A stretch of 10,436 nucleotides of DNA from an uncultured Synergistales bacterium (lineage in GTDB: Bacteria; Synergistota; Synergistia; Synergistales; Aminobacteriaceae). The DNA lies in NCBI GenBank assembly GCA_905234205.1, contig CAJOGG010000086.1, positions 1 to 10,436 on the forward strand, written 5' to 3'. Of the stretch, positions 5,833-10,436 are shown piece by piece (within the stretch, counting starts at the first letter, position 1; the number at the start of each line of letters is the position of its first letter). The notes below the pieces were generated by a model. The model saw only the letters and a list, made by a program, of their open reading frames with translations, made no database searches and was not told where the DNA came from. A program made the position numbers and the translations under genes.

Positions 5833-6462
5833 ATGAATACGGGATACGCATTTGACGCCAGTTATTCTGGTTAGTCTGAGAGTCTATTACTACATAATGA
5901 CGCCATTTCTACGAGTTCTGCCGGAACTACCATAAGTGGGGTTATAACATTGCCACGATTAAGACAATATCACGGGTGTCTAATGTCTAGAATCCCAACA
6001 AGTTTGTCGTGTCTAAATGACGACAATGACCACAGAACTGTTACTGATGCTCAAATAGCATGCTGGGATAGCAAAGTAAAATGTGTGTCGTTGGACAGTG
6101 TAGGTAACGGAAGGTATTTAAATGTAAATGGTGGATTACAACTTGTAACAACTAATACAGAAACTGGAGTACGTGAAGAAAATAAAACCGGTGTTGCTCC
6201 GTCATTATGCTTGACCAACGCTAAAATAAATGCAGCGGCTACTGCAATATGTGGCAAGATTGATGCGCTATGCAAAATTGCCAAAAGTGGAATGTACGCG
6301 GATTTGAAATGTACGCCGATATTTAATTCTAGTTGTAGTGGCAACGTCTTAAATTATAGGAATGTAACAATACGTAGCAATGTATAGGCGGATTGGAATG
6401 AAACAAGCCGACTCTGCCTACTCTATGCAAAGTCGCTACCACAGGTAATTATAACGATTTAA
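5833..6462 (+). CDS. Long tail fibre, N-terminal segment (frame breaks near 6400)
   Basis: The frame opens with MNTGYAFDASYSG and reads through TAG at 5872-5874 and 6385-6387. It contains LPRLRQY, a TVTDAQIACWDSK element and GMYADLKCTP, all typical of repetitive phage fibre shafts. At residues about 185-191 it reaches VQADWNET, a very common fibre phrase that normally leads into NKPT. Here the frame instead runs out of style and ends at TAA 6460-6462, while NKPTLPT appears one frame back from 6402. The segment is therefore most likely the first 190 or so residues of a fibre of about 1,040 residues that is split by a deletion, an assembly error or a frameshift. It is unusually rich in cysteine (nine in about 185 residues). 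Confidence 0.7.
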
Positions 6463-8954
6463 AGAACAAGTTACCCATTGCTTATGCAATAGATAATTCT
6501 GCTTCAGACAGCAGTGTACCTACTTCTTTAGCCACAAGAGACGCTATACAGTCAGCAGTAAATACTATACAAAGTAATATTCGCGCAGTAGCTATTACAG
6601 GCGTATATGACGATTTGACATGTAAACCTGTCTTAAATACCGACAATAATACTAGCCTGTCTGTAAATAATAATGAAGTTGTTTCTGGCAAAATATCGTT
6701 GCATAAAATAGCAAAAACCGGTAAGTTCGCCGATCTAGTAGATGGTCCAAATCTCAACGACTACGCCACTAAAACCGATATTAGCAGCAAGGCAGATAAG
6801 ACAGATACATATACTAAAACAGAGGTAAACGGACTGCTCGACAATAAACAAGATACAATCGGTGATATTTCTACTATAAGGAGCAATGCTACTCATGGAG
6901 AAAATGCATATAATTCTCTCCCTGATATATATAAGCATACATATTGTTTAGACGGCAGATTGGCAGATGTAGAAAACTTGATAGAAAGTGATAACAATAG
7001 AGTAATTGATAAGTTTAACGAAATTGTTGACTTTCTTGACGGTATAAGTGATACTGACACGCTTGATGGCATTGTTGAAGATATATCTACTCAAATAAGC
7101 AGCAAGGCTAGTAAGAGCAATCAAAGTATTGTCGACAATCAAATTACTATTGATACGGCAAACGGCACGAGTTCTGTGAAGGTTCCTACACATTTAAACC
7201 AATTATGTGTCGATGCCGATAATCAGACAGTGACTGCGGCATAGAAAACTGCTTGGAATAATAAGCAAAACGCTATAACAAGCAGTAATAAGCTTTCTGC
7301 TAGTTTGGTGAGCGGTCTTGCCACCATAGCTACTACTGGTAGTTATAATGATTTAACAAACAAACCTTCTATTCCAACAGAAAGCACTGTATCCGTTTGG
7401 GGATTTACTAAGAATGTCGGTACAGTTACAGGTGTTACTACTACAGGCAGACAATAGTCAATAGGCCCAAATAGTAACGGCTTAATTACGTTGCCAGAAG
7501 CGGAGTAGTCCAATAGCGGTGTAGTAAGACTTAGCGGTACTACAAACGGTGTATCTGATTATATCGTAAACAATTACGGTTGTATAGCTGCTACACAGAA
7601 AGATGCTAACGAGTTATATGATTATATTTCTGACGTAGAAGGATAGATTGTTACGTCATTAGCAGGCTTGTCGAGTGATTCTACACACAGAACTGTAACG
7701 GATGCTGAGAAGAGTGCTTGGAACAATAAACAAAACGCTATAACAAGCAGTAATAAGTTGAACGCTACGCTTATTAGCAATGTTGATACTTGGAATTTCG
7801 CAAGTATGAATGATTTGCCCGGATTTGCTTCCTAGGACCAAGAAGGTCTTGTAAAGTTAACTACGACGATTGCGCCAAATACTTCGGATAATAAAACAGC
7901 TGTTACTCCGGCGGCAGTAGCTAATGTACTAAGCTCCGCTGTATCTAATATACAAGGTACGTTGTGTACAGTAGCCACTACGGGCAACTATTGGGATTTG
8001 CGCAACAAGCCGACGGTTATAAATGGAGTAGCTACAACTTGCGAAAAAGCGATATTTTAGAGAACTTGTGGGACGTTGACAACAAAGATATTCTGCCTAC
8101 CTCAAGCTACTACTTCTAAAGCAGGATTGCTTTCTGCTAGTGATAAAGAGAAGTTGGACGGTATTAGTGCCGGAGCGAACGGAATTACTGCAGCCGACGT
8201 TGGGTGCTGGGGTTATTTGTACAGATGTAATCCTATTGTTACTAACGGCGATTTATCTTTGGGCAATGGCGTAGGTATCACTACCAGTGGCGGTGAAGGG
8301 CTGTTGGTTTCTGGGCCTCCTTCTGGCACTTGGACTGGAGTGGCCGGTTGTCAGTGGGCGGTCGGTAGTCTTGACAAAGCTGGTGTGATTCGCAGCAGTG
8401 CTAGTAGTTTGATACATTATAGAAATGATGGGCGTAGCGCAACAATTTGGGATTCTGCAAATGATGGATCCGGCAGTGAATTGGATGCAGACTTATTGGA
8501 TGGTCATCACGCAAGTTATTTCGCAACGTCTAGTCAACTGACGTCTGTACAATCTTAGATACCTGGGGAAGCTACTACTAGTGTTGCTGGTAAAGTAATG
8601 TTATCAACAAGTATTGGCACTAGCGCTTCGGATAGGACTGTGCCAACTACACTTGCCACAAGATCTGCAATACAATCAGCGGTAAATGCAATAAAGGACG
8701 CAGTAAGTATCGAGCAGAATGAAAATAATACAGCCATTACCGTAAAAAATATTGATAACTGCACCTCTACCCGATATGAGATAATTGCCAATTGTATTTT
8801 GCCTGACGACGATCTGCCAAAAACTGCTCCTTCAATGTAGTTTGCATTCAACACTTTTGTTAGTGGTTGTAACCAAATAACAAGTATTGCCGTTAAATAC
8901 GGCAAATTAGTAGTTACGACTCGCGACTGTTCATATCTCATATCACTGGATTAA
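6402..8954 (+). CDS. Long tail fibre, central and C-terminal part, 850 codons with eight TAG
   Basis: This frame has no start codon of its own near the beginning; it opens after a TGA at 6399-6401 with NKPTLPT and runs to TAA at 8952-8954. It passes TAG at 7242, 7455, 7506, 7644, 7833, 8058, 8556 and 8838 (first bases). It is built of fibre repeats: a GxYxDLxxKP element (6591, 6711, 7329, 7974), a TVTxAxKxAWNNKQNAITSS element (two copies), and a PTxLATRxAIQSAVN element (two copies). A LDADLLDGHHASYF motif, seen in many tail fibres, lies near 8481-8522. Coiled-coil-like stretches occur at about 6950-7130. The last 35 residues (ending YLISLD) may form a tip domain. It should bind a host surface structure; no chaperone domain is recognised. 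Confidence 0.75.
6498..6563 (+). repeat. Fibre repeat B, copy 1 (PTSLATRDAIQSAVN)
   Basis: A 22-codon unit beginning SASDSSVPTSLATR. It aligns without gaps with 8622-8687, mostly with synonymous or conservative changes, and so is an older duplication than repeat A. Confidence 0.75.
7251..7292 (+). repeat. Fibre DNA repeat A, copy 1
   Basis: A 42-base unit encoding AWNNKQNAITSSNK. It recurs at 7716-7757 with two mismatches, both silent. This near-identity at DNA level shows recent duplication or recombination inside the fibre gene. Confidence 0.85.
7716..7757 (+). repeat. Fibre DNA repeat A, copy 2
   Basis: Second copy of the 42-base unit, in the same reading frame and 465 bases downstream of the first. 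The codon just upstream in copy 1 is TAG (TVTAA-TAG-KTAW), where this copy has GAG (TVTDAEKSAW). Confidence 0.85.
8622..8687 (+). repeat. Fibre repeat B, copy 2 (PTTLATRSAIQSAVN)
   Basis: Second copy of the 22-codon unit, here beginning SASDRTVPTTLATR, in the same frame as the first. Sequence after the repeat differs between the copies. Confidence 0.75.
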
Positions 8955-8966
8955 GAATACTTAACT

Positions 8967-8990
8967 ACTGCGTAGGCTACAATACGCAGT
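8967..8990. repeat. 8-bp inverted repeat in the gap after the fibre gene
   Basis: ACTGCGTA (8967-8974) and TACGCAGT (8983-8990) form a perfect hairpin with an 8-base loop, 12 bases after the fibre stop. No T-run follows, so it is at best a weak terminator or an RNA processing or stabilising hairpin. The rest of the 90-base gap (8955-9044) is AT-rich and probably holds the promoter of the next gene, but I cannot point to its elements. Confidence 0.5.
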
Positions 8991-9044
8991 GTGTATTGAT
9001 AATGTAGCATAAACATATTTATAAATTTAAAACTTAACATTTTT

Positions 9045-9947
9045 ATGGAAAGTTCTAAGATTATGATGTTCCCTGAGATGGGGAACAACAGCAACATCGA
9101 TCCTGCACTGCTGATGGCTCTGAATAATAACGGCGGTTTTGGCGGTGGCAACTGGATTTGGGTTCTGTTCCTCTGGCTTATCGCCGGCGGCGGTATGTGG
9201 GGCAATAACGGCTTCGGCAACGGCTTTAACAGCGGTACCGGCTTCCTGTCCAACCAGATGAACAATGATACGGGTCGTGAGCTGCTCATGAATGCAATTC
9301 AGGGCAATCGCGAAGCTATCAACTCTCTGTCCTCTATGCTTAACGTTGAGAATCAGACCATTCAGAATGGCATCTTTGCCATCAACAATGCCATCAATAC
9401 CGTTGGTACACAGGTTGGTATGAGTGGCCTGCAGGTTCAGAACGCTATCCAGTCTGGCGATGCAGCTATTAGCCGCCAGCTCTGTGAATGCTGCTGTGAG
9501 AACCGTCTGCTGACAACCGAACAGGGATATCAGGCTCAGATTCGTACGCTGGAACAAACTAACCAGCTGGGATCTCAGGCAGATCGCAATTTCAATACCC
9601 TGAGTAACGAGATTGCAGGTCTCCGCACTGATATGATTGACCAGTTCTGTCAGCTGGAGCGTCGTGAGCTTCAGAATAAGATCACCACACAGGGTGATAT
9701 TATTTCGCAGCTCCGTGGTCAGCTCGACAACGATCGTCAGACGGCACAGCTCTATGCTGCTATTAGCCCAATCCAGGCCAAGGTAAATGAGATTGCTAAT
9801 AAGCAACCTAACACCGTACCCGTAGAATGGCCCAATCTTACTGCAGTTAACACTACTCCGTATGTGAATGGTGGTTTCTATGGTAGCAATTGGGGCTTGG
9901 GCAACGGCTTCTTTGGCAACGGATTTGGCAACAACTTCATCTTTTAA
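9045..9947 (+). CDS. Glycine-rich membrane/coiled-coil phage protein with a CECCC cluster, 300 aa
   Basis: Residues about 37-49 (NWIWVLFLWLIAG) form one hydrophobic segment, followed by a Gly/Asn/Phe-rich stretch to 66. Residues 75-150 are helical and rich in Asn, Gln and Ile, and end in LCECCCENRL (146-155, with four cysteines in CECCC). A long helical region (155-255) follows, then a second Gly/Asn/Phe/Trp-rich tail (277-300). I recognise the type from gut-phage genomes, where such proteins are left as hypothetical; function is unknown. A virion or membrane-associated role is inference. Codon use is strikingly different from the fibre genes: 23 of 25 glutamines are CAG, two are CAA and none is TAG, and GC content is higher. 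The start has an A-rich leader without Shine-Dalgarno. Confidence 0.85.
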   Translation: MESSKIMMFPEMGNNSNIDPALLMALNNNGGFGGGNWIWVLFLWLIAGGGMWGNNGFGNGFNSGTGFLSNQMNNDTGRELLMNAIQGNREAINSLSSMLNVENQTIQNGIFAINNAINTVGTQVGMSGLQVQNAIQSGDAAISRQLCECCCENRLLTTEQGYQAQIRTLEQTNQLGSQADRNFNTLSNEIAGLRTDMIDQFCQLERRELQNKITTQGDIISQLRGQLDNDRQTAQLYAAISPIQAKVNEIANKQPNTVPVEWPNLTAVNTTPYVNGGFYGSNWGLGNGFFGNGFGNNFIF

Positions 9948-9948
9948 G

Positions 9949-9956
9949 AAGGAGGT
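9949..9956 (+). promoter_or_regulatory. Strong Shine-Dalgarno site
   Basis: AAGGAGGT lies 5 bases before the ATG at 9962, in the gap after the CECCC gene. It is nearly complementary to the full anti-Shine-Dalgarno and fixes the start of the next gene. No other gene in the window has a comparable site. Confidence 0.85.
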
Positions 9957-9961
9957 AGATT

Positions 9962-10294
9962 ATGGGGTGCTTTAACGTAACTACTAATGTCAATGGAGTT
10001 CCCTATATTAGCACCATCAGCGTAACTGTAACGGACGAGGCTGTAAACTTTGCATTGGGTTTTAGGCAGATTCGGCCTGTTGGTTACTTTACAGTTCGCG
10101 TTGCAGATGCTATTCCCGATGGTACTACTGGTACATTACCCGTAAATCTAACATTGAATGGTACAACACGTGCGTTGACGTTCTTTGATGGAACTCCTGT
10201 AACTGCTGCTAACATTAGCGGTACTGGCGTACTGCTCGTGTTTAATAATCGCTTCGACGGCATTCTTCAGCTGATGAGCCCTACAGCAGCTTAA
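9962..10294 (+). CDS. Unknown beta-rich small protein, 110 aa
   Basis: This protein of 110 residues has alternating Thr, Val and hydrophobic residues throughout (VTTNVNGVPYISTISVTVT; GTLPVNLTLNGTTRALTFF), which suggests a beta-sandwich or similar virion-type fold. It has no signal peptide or membrane segment and only two glutamine-type positions, so the absence of TAG says little. It begins 14 bases after the CECCC gene with its own strong Shine-Dalgarno and is probably cotranscribed with it. I do not recognise a named family; a structural or decoration protein is a guess from composition and position. Confidence 0.8.
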   Translation: MGCFNVTTNVNGVPYISTISVTVTDEAVNFALGFRQIRPVGYFTVRVADAIPDGTTGTLPVNLTLNGTTRALTFFDGTPVTAANISGTGVLLVFNNRFDGILQLMSPTAA

Positions 10295-10318
10295 TACTAA
10301 CATTTAATTCATACTATT

Positions 10319-10436
10319 ATGATGATTTTTGAAATGCGTGAAGCTGCATACGAAAAGGCTTTTGAGCTGTTTGATGAGGTGAAAGATCTCGACAAGCAGA
10401 AAAAGATGATTATGTGCGAACTTGAAGACGCTCTTT
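10319..10436 (+). CDS. Unknown helical protein, N-terminal part only (runs off the right edge)
   Basis: The frame starts at one of two adjacent ATG codons (10319 or 10322) and stays open to the window end, giving 39 codons. The peptide (FEMREAAYEKAFELFDEVKD, then LDKQKKMIMCELEDAL) is highly charged and predicted helical, possibly a coiled coil. It lies 24 bases after the preceding stop in the same direction and shares that gene's codon style. The function is unknown. Confidence 0.75.
   Translation, partial: MMIFEMREAAYEKAFELFDEVKDLDKQKKMIMCELEDAL

Noticed and set aside
5950..6387. Separate short genes between TAG codons in the fibre region
   Set aside because: Pieces between TAGs share a frame and join repeat units, and their apparent starts are internal codons; they are parts of a longer fibre.
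6397..6407. Programmed -1 ribosomal frameshift in the fibre
   Set aside because: No X XXY YYZ slippery heptamer in the right frame is present, and a deletion at a known repeat phrase explains the break more simply.
8555..9289. Leftward open frames opposite the fibre end and the CECCC start
   Set aside because: They overlap strong rightward coding with recognisable fibre repeats, and no motifs or plausible starts support them.
9027..9806. Long leftward open frame of about 259 codons opposite the CECCC gene
   Set aside because: It mirrors a clear rightward gene with biased, GC-richer codons; the translation is low-complexity Leu/Thr/Ile and has no gene context on that strand.

Overview
The window looks like part of a tailed-phage genome that reads TAG as an amino acid, most likely glutamine. 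Its style fits the crAss-like phages and other TAG-recoded gut phages, probably with a Bacteroidetes-type host, but no large hallmark gene (portal, capsid, polymerase) lies in the window, so the lineage is inferred. The sequence itself gives three lines of evidence. Seventeen in-frame TAG codons sit inside otherwise coherent genes, no called gene ends in TAG (all stops are TAA or TGA), and a tRNA with a CUA anticodon is encoded at 2930-3017.

Layout. (1) Positions 1-1030 hold a leftward block of three overlapping genes: the start of an unknown gene, an HExxH metalloprotease-like protein, and an unknown 190-residue protein that is visible only when TAG is read through. (2) Positions 1031-1205 are an AT-rich divergent control region with two inverted repeats. 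(3) Positions 1206-2584 are a tight rightward cluster of four small genes, including a possible GroES-like co-chaperonin and a small protein with three internal TAG codons. (4) Positions 2585-3020 are an RNA region: four compact tRNA-like structures without a recognisable anticodon arm, then the CUA suppressor tRNA. (5) Positions 3038-4523 hold a GIY-YIG endonuclease and a dUTPase with an acidic tail, closed by a strong terminator at 4575-4609. (6) Positions 4631-8954 are a tail-fibre or receptor-binding module rich in repeats and TAG codons, with a reading-frame break near 6400. (7) Positions 9045-10436 carry a TAG-free, CAG-rich set: a glycine-rich membrane/coiled-coil protein with a cysteine cluster, a beta-rich small protein with a strong Shine-Dalgarno site, and the start of another gene.

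How the parts fit. The suppressor tRNA would be needed to make the full-length fibre proteins, so fibre production depends on it. The endonuclease beside the tRNA is probably a mobile homing gene. The dUTPase, HExxH protein and possible co-chaperonin look like auxiliary functions. The most surprising points are a class-II-shaped suppressor tRNA in a genome whose TAG sites look like glutamine, the tRNA-like elements lacking anticodon arms, and the sharp TAG and codon-use contrast between the fibre module and its downstream neighbours.
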